From Streptomyces sp. WM6378 (GTDB taxonomy: Bacteria > Actinomycetota > Actinomycetes > Streptomycetales > Streptomycetaceae): a DNA stretch of 64,000 nucleotides. The translations under genes and the position numbers were made by a program. The stretch spans positions 1 to 64,000 of the forward strand of contig NZ_LGDD01000188.1 of assembly GCF_001279695.1 (NCBI RefSeq). The letters run 5' to 3'. Below the pieces are notes generated by a model. It made no database searches, was not told where the DNA came from, and was given only the letters and a program-made list of their open reading frames with translations. Positions 6,792-16,089 of this stretch are shown piece after piece. Numbering within the stretch: the stretch's first letter is position 1; every line of letters begins with the position of its first letter.

Positions 6792-8489
6792 TCAGGCGGG
6801 GGCCGGGGCCTGGCTCGGCTGCGCCTTCGGCTGGGTGGGCACGCTCACCCGGGTGAGCGCCAGGACCCGCTCGCGCAGGGTGCGGCGGTCCACCTTGCCG
6901 ACCGGGGTCAGGGGGAACTCGTCCACCAGCTGGAGGAGTTCGGGGGTTTTGAAGGCCGCTACGCCGCGTGCCGCGAAGAAGGCGTGGATGGTTTCCAGGG
7001 TGGGCCGCGGCCCGTCCCCCGGGATCACGCAGACACCGACGCGTTCGCCGAGCGCCGGGTCGGGCAGGGCCAGGGCCGCCGCGTCCGCGACGCCGGGCAC
7101 CGCCCGCACCAGGTCTTCGACCTCGTCGATGGAGACCTTCTCGCCGCCGCGGTTGACCAGGTCCTTGAGCCGTCCTTCGACGACGAGGTTGCCGCTGGGG
7201 TGCCACCGCACGAGATCGCCCGTGCGGTACCAGCCGTCGGCGGTGAAGGCGCGCTGGTTGTGCTGCGGGGCGCGGTAGTAGCCGCGGGGCGTGTACGGGC
7301 CCCGGGTGAGCAGCTCACCGGTGGCGCCGGTCGGCACCGGGCGGCCCTCGGCGTCGGCCACGAGGATCTCGTCCGCCTCGGAGATCGGCCGGCCCTGGGT
7401 CTCGCGCAGGACCTGCGGAGAATCGTCCGGCCGCGTGTAGTTGAGCAGGCCTTCGGCCATTCCGTACACCTGCTGGAGGGTGCAGCCCAGGCCCGGACCG
7501 AGCTCGCGGGCGAGCTCGGCGGGCAGGACGGAGCCGCCGACCTGGAGCAGTTCCAGGCTGCCGAGGTCGTACGGGGTGCCGGCGGCGTGTTCCAGCCAGC
7601 GGTGGGCGACGGCGGGCACCACCGAGGTGGCGGTGACGCGCTCGCGGGCGATCTCGGCGAACGCGGTCCTGGGGTGCGGCGAGGGCGACAGGACGGCCAG
7701 GCCGCCCACCGCGAGGGTGCCCAGCACGCCCGGGCAGCCGAGCGGGAAGTTGTGCGCGAGGGGAAGGGCGGCCAGATAGGTGGTTTCGGCGGTGAAGCCG
7801 CAGACCTCGCCACTGCGCCGGAAGTTGTACTCGTAGTCGTTGTGCGTCCGAGCGATGATCTTGGGGAGTCCGGTGGTGCCGCCCGAGAGCAGGAACAGCG
7901 CCACCTCCCCGGCGTCCGGGGCCCGTTCGTCGAGCCGGCGGCGGCGCCCCTCGGCGTCCCCCTCGACGCGCAGGGCGGCCCGCAGGTCCACGTGGCCCGG
8001 CTCGACGTGGTCGCCGACGACCAGGACGGGGACGGGGCGCGGCCGGGTCCCGGCGATCTTGGCGGCGAGCGCCTGGTGGTCGAAGTCGCGGCAGGTGTCG
8101 GGGACGGCGATCGCCGCGACGTCGGCGAGTTCGGCCAGGTACTCCAGCTCGTGCTCGCGATGCGGCATGAGGGCCAGGACCGGTGCCACGCCGATGCGCT
8201 GGCAGGCCAGGAACAGTGCCACGAACTCCCAGCGGTTGGGGAGCTGGACGAGCAGGTTGTCCCCGTCGCCGAGGCCCAGCGATACGAGCCGCTCCGCCAA
8301 CGCGTCGGCGCGGACGGCCAGTTCGCGGTAGCCGATCCTGGTCCGACCGTCCACCAGTGCCGTACGGGATCCGTAGCTCTCGCTCCAGCTCCACATCCAG
8401 TCGCCCAGCGGGCGGCCGCGCCAGTGGCCGGCCGCGGTGTAGCGCTCGGCCTCGTGCTCGGGCCACGGGACGGTACCGGCGCGCTTCAT
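6792..8489 (-). CDS. Aryl-acid AMP ligase (DhbE/EntE/salicylate-AMP ligase family)
   Basis: A 565-residue stand-alone adenylation enzyme. Motifs in order: the phosphate loop LSGGTTGLPK at 201-210, HNFPL at 246-250, VYGMAEG, YRTGDL, GRLKDLVNRGGEKV and the C-terminal Lys in PVGKVDRRTL. In DhbE the residue six after that His is Ser, which contacts the 3-hydroxyl of 2,3-dihydroxybenzoate. In salicylate-activating relatives it is Cys. Here it is Cys252, favouring a salicylate-type acid without a 3-hydroxyl, such as 6-methylsalicylate. It follows the PKS gene on the same strand and probably activates the released acid for transfer to CoA or a carrier. Confidence 0.87.
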   Translation of the reverse strand: MKRAGTVPWPEHEAERYTAAGHWRGRPLGDWMWSWSESYGSRTALVDGRTRIGYRELAVRADALAERLVSLGLGDGDNLLVQLPNRWEFVALFLACQRIGVAPVLALMPHREHELEYLAELADVAAIAVPDTCRDFDHQALAAKIAGTRPRPVPVLVVGDHVEPGHVDLRAALRVEGDAEGRRRRLDERAPDAGEVALFLLSGGTTGLPKIIARTHNDYEYNFRRSGEVCGFTAETTYLAALPLAHNFPLGCPGVLGTLAVGGLAVLSPSPHPRTAFAEIARERVTATSVVPAVAHRWLEHAAGTPYDLGSLELLQVGGSVLPAELARELGPGLGCTLQQVYGMAEGLLNYTRPDDSPQVLRETQGRPISEADEILVADAEGRPVPTGATGELLTRGPYTPRGYYRAPQHNQRAFTADGWYRTGDLVRWHPSGNLVVEGRLKDLVNRGGEKVSIDEVEDLVRAVPGVADAAALALPDPALGERVGVCVIPGDGPRPTLETIHAFFAARGVAAFKTPELLQLVDEFPLTPVGKVDRRTLRERVLALTRVSVPTQPKAQPSQAPAPA

Positions 8490-8530
8490 CTTCTCCTCCT
8501 TCGCTCGATCGGGTTGATCCGTGCAGGGGG

Positions 8531-8569
8531 CGGCCCGGCCCCGACCTCTTTCGGACGGGGGCCGGGCCG
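8531..8569 (-). terminator. Hairpin between the PKS stop and the ligase gene
   Basis: Arms of 12 bp (8531-8542 and 8558-8569) lie immediately after the PKS stop codon on the minus strand, within the 85-bp gap before the ligase. It could stop or attenuate readthrough, so the ligase and later genes may be made at a different level from the PKS. Confidence 0.6.
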
Positions 8570-8574
8570 CGGTC

Positions 8575-11500
8575 TCAGGCGGCGAGCCGCTCGGCGAGGA
8601 AGTCGGCGATGGCGGTCACGGTGGGGCGGTCCCACAGGAGCGTGGCCGGCAGCGCGAGCCGGAAGAGCTTCTCCAGGCGGCGCCGGATGACCAGGGTCAT
8701 CACCGAGTCGAGCCCCATTTCCATGAGCGGGCGCCGCACGTCGAAGGAGTCGGGGGCCCATTTCATTTCGGCGGCGACCAGGCCGCGTACCGCGTCGACC
8801 AGGTGGGCGTGCAGCTCCTCGGGCTCAAGCGTGGCCCAGGCGGCCTCGCCCTGGTCGGTGGTGGACTCGGCTATTTCTACGGTGAGTTCGTCGAGCAGGG
8901 GCGGGCGGACGGCGGAGGGCTCCAGTTCGATGGTGCGGAGCACGGCGTAGTAGGGGGCGTCGTAGCGGGAGGCGAATTCCCAGCTGCGGAACGCCTCGGC
9001 GGCGGAGATGTCGGCGGTGCCGCGGGCGGCGAGTTCGGCGTCGATGAGCTCCGAGGAGGTCGACATGCCCAGGCCCCGCCAGGAGGTCCAGGCGTAGCTG
9101 ACGGTGCTGGTGTCGCCGAGGGCCGCGCGGTGGGCGGCGAGCGCGTCCAGGAAGGCGTTGCCGGAGGCGTAGCTGGCCTGGCCGGGCAGGCCGAGGAGCT
9201 GGCCGCAGGAGGAGAACAGGGTGAAGAAGTCCAGGCTGCCCGGGGCGAACAGGTCGTGCAGGACCATTGCTCCGGCCACCTTGGGGCCCATGACGTGGGC
9301 GAGCGAGTCCTCGTCGACGCCCGCGGCCATCCGGTTGTCGAGGACACCGGCGGCGTGCACAATGCCGCGGATCGGCGGCAGGTCGAGGGCCGCCGGGGAG
9401 AGGGCCGCGGCGACGGCCTGGGCGTCGGTGATGTCGACGGAGACGACGCGGACGCTGACGCCGAGTCCTTCCAGGGCGCGGACCGCCTCGATCTGGCGGC
9501 GGGTCGTCGTGTCGGTCATCTCGTCCCAGGCGGTGCGCGGCGGCAGGCCGCGCCGGCCGGCCAGGACCAGGCGGCGGGCGCCGCGTCCGGCGAGCCAGGT
9601 GGCGACCTCCAGGCCGAGCACGCCGAGTCCTCCGGTGATCAGGTAGGTGCCGTCGGGCCGGCATTCCAGGGCGGCCCGCACGGGCTCGCGCTCGATGGCC
9701 ACCAGGCGGGCGGTCTCGATCGAGGCGCCGCGCACCGAGACGAGGTCCTCGCCGGGCTGGGCACGTACGACGTCGACGAGTGCGGCCAGGGCTTCGGGGT
9801 CGGTGTCGTCGGCCAGGTCGACGGTGCCGCCCCACAGTTCGGGGTGCTCGCCGCCGATGACCCGGCCAAGTCCCCACAGCGGGGCGTCGCCCAGGGACTC
9901 GGTGGTCAGGGACTCGCGCACGCCCCGGGTGACGCACCACAGGCCGGGGTGCGCGTCGGGCCCCGCCGCGGCGAGCTGCTGCGCGGTGCGGGTGACCAGC
10001 CAGGCGGCGTCCACGGCGGCGCCGCTGACGCTGGCGGCGGCGCCTGCCCGCTCGGGCACCACGAGGACGGCGGTGGTGGAGGTGAGCGGCTCGGCGAGCG
10101 CGGTCAGGTCGTCCGGGGTGTCGATGGCCGTCCAGGGCAGGCCGGTCGCGGACAGTGCCTCGCCGATGCGCAGGCCGGTCTTGCGGTCGCCGACGATCAC
10201 GGCGGCGGTCACCGCGGCACGCTCGCGGGCGGGTTCGGCGGGCAGTTCGAGGGGCCGCCAGGCCAGTTCGCTGACCAGGCGCCGGGGGCTGGCGGTGGCG
10301 CCGGGGTCGCCGTCGAGGACGCCGTAGCGCAGGCCGGTGAGGCGGGCCAGGAGGCGGCCGTCGGTGGCGGCTATGGAGACGTCGACGGTGTCCACGGCGG
10401 CCGCGCCCTCGACGGTCGCGACGTGCAGGAGCACCTCGGCGGGGCAGTCGCCCGCCACGGCGGCCTCCCGGATGTGCGCGGGCATCCGCAGGATCGGTTC
10501 GCCCGGGAAGACGACGGAGGCGATGGACAGCGCCGCGTCCAGCACCGAGGCCCAGGAGCTGGGCAGTTGACCGTCCGGCTGGGCCGCGACGACGGCGAAG
10601 ATCTCGTCCTCCGCGCGCCGCATCTCCTTGACCTCCCACGGGAAGCCCATCGCGGCGACACCGATGCCGGCGAGCCGGTCGATGGTGAACGCGGTGTCGA
10701 GCACTTCGGCGCAGGTGGTACGCAACTGTTCGGCGTCCAGGGTGCGTTGGCCGACCGCGGTGCCGGGCGAGACGACGGCGGTGGTGTGGGTCAGCCAGGA
10801 CGCGTCGGTGTCGTCGGCAGCGCCGTCGCCGATGATGCGCGAGGCGAGGCGGACCGTGCCCTCCTGGTGGACGACCTGGAGCTCGCGCGGGGTGGACACG
10901 GCGACCGGCACCTTGAGGGTGACGTCGGCGAGGCCGGGGCGCTCGCCTTCGTGGGCGGCGGCCGTGAAGAAGGTGTTGAGCAGCACCGTGGCCGGGATGA
11001 TCTCGACGCCCTGGACGGGGTGGTCGCCCGGGTAGGGGCGGCACGACTCGTCGAGGTAGGTCTGCCACAGGCGGGCCGGGGTGTGGCCGTTTACGGCGGT
11101 CTGGCCGCCGAGCAGGGTGTGGCTCTCCACGTCGTGCTGGGTGCCGCCGCCGACGTTCCCGGCCGACTCGTACCAGTAGCGCCGGTGCTGCCAGACGGTG
11201 TGCGGCAGGTCGGCGAGGCGGCCCGGGGTGACGGCCGCCCAGTCGAGGGACACGCCGTGGCAGTGCAGGGCCGCGACGTTGGCGAGCAGGATGTCCCGCT
11301 CGGGCTTGTCGCGGCGCAGGCTGTGCGCGACGACGGCGTCCTCGATGCCGAGCCCGTCCAGGATCTCGCCGATGGAGTGGGCGACCACGGGATGCCCGGA
11401 TATTTCGACGAAGGCGCGGAAGCCGTCCTCGGCGGCGGCGGTGACGGCCTGGGTGAAGCGGACCGGGTTGCGCAGGTTCCCGGCCCAGTAGGCGCCGTCA

Positions 11501-13839
11501 CGCGGGGTGTCGCCGCGCGGGTCGGCGAGCATGGTGCTGTAAACGGGCAGCGCGGGCTCCCTGATCGTCAAGTCGTGGGCGGCGGCGCTCAGTTCGGCGA
11601 GCAGCGGGTCCATGTGGGCGCTGTGGAAGGCGACGTCGGAGGCGACGCGGCGCACCACGAGCGGCTCGGCCTCCCAGGCCGCGGCGAGCTCCTCGACGGC
11701 GTCGGTGTCACCGGCGACGACGGTGGAGCCGGGCGAGGCGGAGATGGCCGCGGTCACATCGGTGCGGCCGTGCAGGCGGTGGGCGACCTCGTCGAAGGGC
11801 AGCGCGACCATGATCATGGCGCCCTTGCCCGCGACCCGGCTCAGCAGCGCCGAGCGGCGGCAGATGAGGCGGGCGCCGTCGGCCAGCGAGAGGATGCCGG
11901 AGACGACCGCGGCGGCGATCTCGCCCACGGAGTGGCCGATGACGGCGGCGGGCTCCAGGCCGCGCTCGCGCCAGACGGCGGCCAGGCCGACCTGCATGGC
12001 GAAGATCATCGGCTGGATCTTGTCGACGTCGGTGAGGTCGCCGTCGAGCAGCACCCGGCGGGGCGAGAAGCCGATCTCGGCCAGGAAGACGGGGTCGATC
12101 TCGTCGAGGACCTTGGCGAACTCGGCCTCCTCGGCCAGGAGTTCGCGGCCCATGCCGGCCCACTGCGAGCCGTGACCGGAGAACACCCACACCGCGCCGC
12201 GGGCAGCGCCGGACACCACGGCGCCCGTCTCGATGCCGTCCTCGCCCTCCCCGCCCGCGAACGCCCGCAGCCGGGTGGCGAGCTGGGCCGCATCGGACGC
12301 GGCGGCCACCGCGCGGCTCGCGGCGTGGCCGCGGTGCACGGCCAGGGTGCGGGCGACGTCGTCGAGCGGCGTCCCGCCCGCCTCGGCGTCCAGCCAGTCG
12401 GCGAGGGCCGCCGCCTGGGCACGAGTGCCGGCCTCGGTCGCACCCGACAGCGGGAACAGGCGTACGCCGTCCTCGGCGGCCTGGGCCCCGGCAAGGGCCG
12501 CCCCCTCGTCTTCGGGGGCCTGCTCCAGGACGATGTGGCCGATGGTGCCGCCGTAGCCGTAGCCGGAGACCCCGGCGCGGCGCGGGCGGCCCGTCACCGG
12601 CCAGGGCGTCGGCTCGGCGACGACCTTGAGACGGGACGCCTCCCAGTCGATGGCCGGGTTGGGCGAGTGGAAGTTGGCCTGCGGCGGGATGTGCGCGTGG
12701 TGCAGGGCCAGCACGGCCTTGATCAGGCCCGCCACGCCCGCTCCGGCCTCCAGGTGGCCGATGTTGGGCTTCACCGAACCGATCAGGACAGGCTGGTCGG
12801 CGGGGCGTCCGGCGCCGAACACCTCGGCCATCGCGGTGGTCTCGATGGGGTCGCCGGCCCGCGTTCCGGTGCCGTGCGCCTCGATGTAGTCGACGGTGAG
12901 CGGGTCCACACCGGCGCTGCGGTAGGCCTGGCGCAGGAGGTGGGCCTGGGCCTCGGAGCTCGGCGCCATGATGCCGTTGGTACGGCCGTCCTGGTTGACG
13001 GCGGTACCCTTGATGACGGCGAGGACGCGGTCGCCGTCGCGGCGGGCGTCGGCGAGCCGCTTGAGCACCACCACACCGGCGCCCTCACCGCGTCCGTAAC
13101 CGTCGGCGGCCGCGTCGAACGACTTGCTGCGCCCGTCCGGCGAGACGGCGCCCGCCGCGTCCAGGACCATGGTCAGGCCCGGGCCCGCCATGATGTTGAC
13201 GCCACCGGCCAGCGCCACCGGAACATCACCGTCGCGCAGCGCCTGGACGGCTAGGTGGAACGCGACCAGGGAGGCCGAGCAGGCGGTGTCGACAGCGAGG
13301 CTGGAGCCGCGCAGGTCCAGGGTGTAGGAGACGCGGTTGGCGACCGCGCAGAACGCGGCACCGATCCCCGTCCAGGCCTCGATGCGCGGCAGGTCCTCCA
13401 GCATGCGCCGGCCGTAGTCGTCGGAGCCGACGCCGATGAACACCCCGGCATCCGTCCCGGCCAGGGACTGCGGGGCGATACCCGCGTGCTCAAGAGCCTC
13501 CCACGACACCTCCAGGACGATCCGCTGCTGCGGGTCCATGAGCTCGGCCTCGCGCGGGGTGATCCCGAAGAACTCCGCGTCGAACCCCTCGATGTCGTCG
13601 AGGAATCCACCGTTGCGGGTGGTGCGGCGCAGGGCCGCGGCGTTCTGCGGCGACGCGGCCTCATAAGCCGCCCAACGCTCCGGCGGCACCTCGGAGATCG
13701 CATCCGTGCCGGCGGTCAGCAGCTTCCAGAACGACTCGGGCGAATCCACGCCGCCGGCGAAACGGCAACCCATGCCGATGACGGCGATGGGCTCGGAACC
13801 GGACCGGATGTCGCGGGGACCTTCGATCGGGGTGTTCAC
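8575..13839 (-). CDS. Iterative type I polyketide synthase, 6-methylsalicylate synthase type
   Basis: A single-module PKS of 1754 residues, close to the length of bacterial 6-MSA/naphthoate synthases. Order: KS (DTACSAS Cys near 185, [20 protein letters not shown]), AT (GHSVGE Ser near 636, AFHS as in malonyl-selective ATs), a TH/DH-like domain with [12 protein letters not shown] (His near 940), KR ([12 protein letters not shown] near 1396, SYASGNAF Tyr near 1558) and ACP (MGLDSVMT Ser near 1710). The KR separates it from orsellinate synthases. There is no thioesterase; in this family the TH domain releases the acid. I chose the GTG at 13839, five bases after GGAGG, over the ATG at 13851, which has no ribosome site. 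Product inferred as 6-methylsalicylic acid. Confidence 0.9.
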   Translation of the reverse strand: MNTPIEGPRDIRSGSEPIAVIGMGCRFAGGVDSPESFWKLLTAGTDAISEVPPERWAAYEAASPQNAAALRRTTRNGGFLDDIEGFDAEFFGITPREAELMDPQQRIVLEVSWEALEHAGIAPQSLAGTDAGVFIGVGSDDYGRRMLEDLPRIEAWTGIGAAFCAVANRVSYTLDLRGSSLAVDTACSASLVAFHLAVQALRDGDVPVALAGGVNIMAGPGLTMVLDAAGAVSPDGRSKSFDAAADGYGRGEGAGVVVLKRLADARRDGDRVLAVIKGTAVNQDGRTNGIMAPSSEAQAHLLRQAYRSAGVDPLTVDYIEAHGTGTRAGDPIETTAMAEVFGAGRPADQPVLIGSVKPNIGHLEAGAGVAGLIKAVLALHHAHIPPQANFHSPNPAIDWEASRLKVVAEPTPWPVTGRPRRAGVSGYGYGGTIGHIVLEQAPEDEGAALAGAQAAEDGVRLFPLSGATEAGTRAQAAALADWLDAEAGGTPLDDVARTLAVHRGHAASRAVAAASDAAQLATRLRAFAGGEGEDGIETGAVVSGAARGAVWVFSGHGSQWAGMGRELLAEEAEFAKVLDEIDPVFLAEIGFSPRRVLLDGDLTDVDKIQPMIFAMQVGLAAVWRERGLEPAAVIGHSVGEIAAAVVSGILSLADGARLICRRSALLSRVAGKGAMIMVALPFDEVAHRLHGRTDVTAAISASPGSTVVAGDTDAVEELAAAWEAEPLVVRRVASDVAFHSAHMDPLLAELSAAAHDLTIREPALPVYSTMLADPRGDTPRDGAYWAGNLRNPVRFTQAVTAAAEDGFRAFVEISGHPVVAHSIGEILDGLGIEDAVVAHSLRRDKPERDILLANVAALHCHGVSLDWAAVTPGRLADLPHTVWQHRRYWYESAGNVGGGTQHDVESHTLLGGQTAVNGHTPARLWQTYLDESCRPYPGDHPVQGVEIIPATVLLNTFFTAAAHEGERPGLADVTLKVPVAVSTPRELQVVHQEGTVRLASRIIGDGAADDTDASWLTHTTAVVSPGTAVGQRTLDAEQLRTTCAEVLDTAFTIDRLAGIGVAAMGFPWEVKEMRRAEDEIFAVVAAQPDGQLPSSWASVLDAALSIASVVFPGEPILRMPAHIREAAVAGDCPAEVLLHVATVEGAAAVDTVDVSIAATDGRLLARLTGLRYGVLDGDPGATASPRRLVSELAWRPLELPAEPARERAAVTAAVIVGDRKTGLRIGEALSATGLPWTAIDTPDDLTALAEPLTSTTAVLVVPERAGAAASVSGAAVDAAWLVTRTAQQLAAAGPDAHPGLWCVTRGVRESLTTESLGDAPLWGLGRVIGGEHPELWGGTVDLADDTDPEALAALVDVVRAQPGEDLVSVRGASIETARLVAIEREPVRAALECRPDGTYLITGGLGVLGLEVATWLAGRGARRLVLAGRRGLPPRTAWDEMTDTTTRRQIEAVRALEGLGVSVRVVSVDITDAQAVAAALSPAALDLPPIRGIVHAAGVLDNRMAAGVDEDSLAHVMGPKVAGAMVLHDLFAPGSLDFFTLFSSCGQLLGLPGQASYASGNAFLDALAAHRAALGDTSTVSYAWTSWRGLGMSTSSELIDAELAARGTADISAAEAFRSWEFASRYDAPYYAVLRTIELEPSAVRPPLLDELTVEIAESTTDQGEAAWATLEPEELHAHLVDAVRGLVAAEMKWAPDSFDVRRPLMEMGLDSVMTLVIRRRLEKLFRLALPATLLWDRPTVTAIADFLAERLAA

Positions 13840-13881
13840 GTGCTCCTCCATGGGGGCAGCTTTTTGCGGTTGACGGGGGAT

Positions 13882-13919
13882 GTGCCGTGCGGGTGGAAAG
13901 AAGTGCCGTGCGGGTGGAA
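13882..13919. repeat. 17-bp direct repeats upstream of the PKS gene
   Basis: GTGCCGTGCGGGTGGAA is present at 13882-13898 and 13903-13919, identical and 21 bp apart start to start. The pair ends 43 bp upstream of the PKS start in a 103-bp gap. A spacing near two helical turns would let two protein subunits bind the same DNA face, as SARP dimers do. The sequence differs from the heptads at 15941-15980. Confidence 0.6.
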
Positions 13920-13942
13920 GAGGGAAAGTCGCGGGGCCGCGG

Positions 13943-15868
13943 TCAGCGGCTGGCCCCGGTGAGCGGCCAGCCGGAGACGGCGTCGATCCGTCCGGCGACC
14001 AGGGCGGTGTGCAGCAGCGCGTGCTGTCCTTCGGCGCGGTCGGCGGGCGTTTCCAGCGCCCAGCCGTCGGTGCACGCGAGCACCACGGGCAGCCCTGTGG
14101 CGGTACGGATCCGGTCGGCGTGCTCCAGGGCGTGCGCGAGGCCCGTGCCGTCGGGCGCTCGCAGATGCAGGGCGCAGGCGCCCGCCTCGGCCGCCCCGAG
14201 GGCCCGCTCGACCAGAGCGTCGTTCTCGTACGCCCCGGTCCCGGGGCAGCCGAGACCGGCGATCAGCGCGGCCCCCGCGGGGAGCGAGCCGAGGAACTTC
14301 CGTTCCAGGAGCCCGTGTTCGGCGGCCTCGGCCTCGTCGCAGTGGCCGATGTCGTCGAGGACGACCTCGACGACGGGGAAGCCGACGGCTTCGGCCCGGT
14401 CGGCCGCCGCCGTGTCCAGGGCGCGCAGGACCACGCCGAGCACGGTGGCGTCGAAGGAGACGCGCTCCAGGGCGGCGCGCCAGGCGTCGCTCTCACCGGT
14501 GCCGACCGGGCGCCGCCAGTCGGCGAGCACCAGGGAGCTGCCGGCCACCGAGTACGCCTCACAGGCGCGGATCTGCCGCTCGGCCCGGTCCGCGACGACC
14601 GTGACGAGCCGGTTGCGCAGCAGCGTGCCGCCGAGCCGCAGCGGCGCGCCGAGCGCGTGCCCGCCGGGAACGGCTGCCGCGGTGCGCGGCGCGTCGTGGG
14701 CGTAGGCCTCCTCGGCGGCGGCGATGCGTTCGGGGTGGCGGCGGCGCAGGCCCGCGAGGCCGATCGCGCTGGTCCTGGTCAGGAAGTGGAATCCGAAGCG
14801 GTCGGGGTCCCGGTCCATGCGCGAGCCGAACGTCTCCCACCAGCGCATGCTGGGCAGCGCCCAGCGCTGGGTGCGCTCGGTCTCCGGGCGGCGCCGCGCC
14901 TCGTAGCGGCGCAGCGCGCCCTCGACGGGGTCTTCCGCGCCTCTTGACGCCAGTTCGGCGGCGAGCCCTATGGCATCCTCCATCGCCATCTTGGTGCCCG
15001 AGCCCACGGAGAAGTGCGCGGTGTGCGCCGCGTCCCCCAGGAGGACGAGATTGCGGTGCGACCAGGAGCGGTTGCTCACGTGCAGGAAGTTGGCCCACTT
15101 GCTGTTGTTCACCAGGAGCGGGTGGCCCTGGAGCTGTTCGGCGAAGACCTGCTCCATGAGCTCCTGGGCGTAGGTGTCGCTCATGCCGGGGGCGGCGGAC
15201 CGCTCGGTGGAGGTTTCGAGTCCCGCCGCCCGCCAAGTGGTCTCGTCGGTCTCGACGATGAAGGTGTGCAGCCCCTCTCCGTACGGATAGGCGTGCGCGG
15301 CGAAGGCGCCGAACGCGGTCCGCACGAACGGGAAGGTCACCACCTCGAAGGGGGCCCGGGTGCCGAACCAGACGTACTTGCCGGCGCCGGGCCGGGCCAG
15401 GGTGCCGAAGCGGTCCGGAAGGGCGTTGCGGGTGGCCGAGTTGACGCCGTCGGCCGCCACCACCACGTCGTGTGCGGAGGTGAGCTCCAGGGCGTCGGCC
15501 GGGTCCTCGAAGCACAGGTCGGCCCCGGCCTCTGCGGCCTGATCCTGAAGGATGGCGAGCAGCGTCTTGCGGGCGATGGCGGTGAATCCGTACCCGCCGT
15601 AGCGCAACGACCGCCCGCCGTACCGCAGTTCCATGTCGGTCCAGGCGACGCTGGCCTCGACGATCCGGCGGTGGGTGGCGGGGTCGGCCCGCTCGAAGGC
15701 GGACATCGTACGGTCCGAGAAGACGACGCCGAATCCGAACGTGGCGTCGGGGGCGTTGCGCTCGTGGACGGTGACCTGCCGGGCGGTTCCCCGCAGCATC
15801 AGCAGCCTGGCGAGGAACAGCCCTCCGGGACCTCCCCCGACGACAGCGACATCCAGCACGGCCAGCAC
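13943..15868 (-). CDS. FAD monooxygenase of the salicylyl-/anthraniloyl-CoA hydroxylase family
   Basis: A 641-residue protein. The N-terminal flavoprotein hydroxylase has the Rossmann motif GGGPGGLFLARLL at 11-23, the family-specific NAPDATFGFGVVFSD, and the second FAD block LLGDAAHTAHFSVGSG. This matches the salicylyl-CoA 5-hydroxylase (SdgC) and 2-aminobenzoyl-CoA monooxygenase/reductase group rather than free-phenol hydroxylases. Those bifunctional enzymes, about 770 residues, end in an old-yellow-enzyme barrel. Here the last 250 residues are a shortened remnant beginning at LGAPLRLGGTLLRNRLV, without a convincing FMN site. GTG start follows AGGG. Likely role: 5-hydroxylation of a 6-methylsalicylyl thioester. 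It is the first gene of the PKS transcription unit. Confidence 0.85.
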   Translation of the reverse strand: MLAVLDVAVVGGGPGGLFLARLLMLRGTARQVTVHERNAPDATFGFGVVFSDRTMSAFERADPATHRRIVEASVAWTDMELRYGGRSLRYGGYGFTAIARKTLLAILQDQAAEAGADLCFEDPADALELTSAHDVVVAADGVNSATRNALPDRFGTLARPGAGKYVWFGTRAPFEVVTFPFVRTAFGAFAAHAYPYGEGLHTFIVETDETTWRAAGLETSTERSAAPGMSDTYAQELMEQVFAEQLQGHPLLVNNSKWANFLHVSNRSWSHRNLVLLGDAAHTAHFSVGSGTKMAMEDAIGLAAELASRGAEDPVEGALRRYEARRRPETERTQRWALPSMRWWETFGSRMDRDPDRFGFHFLTRTSAIGLAGLRRRHPERIAAAEEAYAHDAPRTAAAVPGGHALGAPLRLGGTLLRNRLVTVVADRAERQIRACEAYSVAGSSLVLADWRRPVGTGESDAWRAALERVSFDATVLGVVLRALDTAAADRAEAVGFPVVEVVLDDIGHCDEAEAAEHGLLERKFLGSLPAGAALIAGLGCPGTGAYENDALVERALGAAEAGACALHLRAPDGTGLAHALEHADRIRTATGLPVVLACTDGWALETPADRAEGQHALLHTALVAGRIDAVSGWPLTGASR

Positions 15869-15940
15869 CCTCTTTCCCTGCTCGGCGGCATCTGCCCGGG
15901 GCGTTCTCCGGGCGACGTGAGGGAGCTTCGCGTGGCGGGC

Positions 15941-15980
15941 TCAAGCCGTCTTCAAGCCGTCTTCAAGGTGGGTTCAAGCC
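15941..15980. promoter_or_regulatory. Four heptads at 11-bp spacing, probable SARP operator
   Basis: TCAAGCC at 15941, TCAAGCC at 15952, TCAAGGT at 15963 and TCAAGCC at 15974 recur at exactly 11 bp. Known SARP sites are 7-bp direct repeats separated by four bases, often TCGAGC-like. The array begins 73 bp upstream of the monooxygenase start (minus strand) and ends 110 bp before the helicase. It is the best candidate target for the SARP at 311-1141. Confidence 0.72.
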
Positions 15981-16089
15981 GGCCACGCCCGGCCGGGGCG
16001 GGCTGCCGCGCGCCTCGATGACCAGCGGGAATGGCCGATCAGGAACGGTTCGTTCCGCGATTGTCAGAGGTGTCCTGTTGTATGGGGGC

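Noticed and set aside
8521..13254. A 1577-codon open frame on the plus strand across the PKS
   Set aside because: It lies opposite the PKS, has Gly/Gln/Arg-rich composition typical of antisense GC-rich frames, and shows no domain.
8575..13839. A module of a multi-modular type I PKS
   Set aside because: There is one KS, one AT, one KR and one ACP, no docking regions and no neighbouring modules; the TH-like domain and length fit an iterative aromatic synthase.
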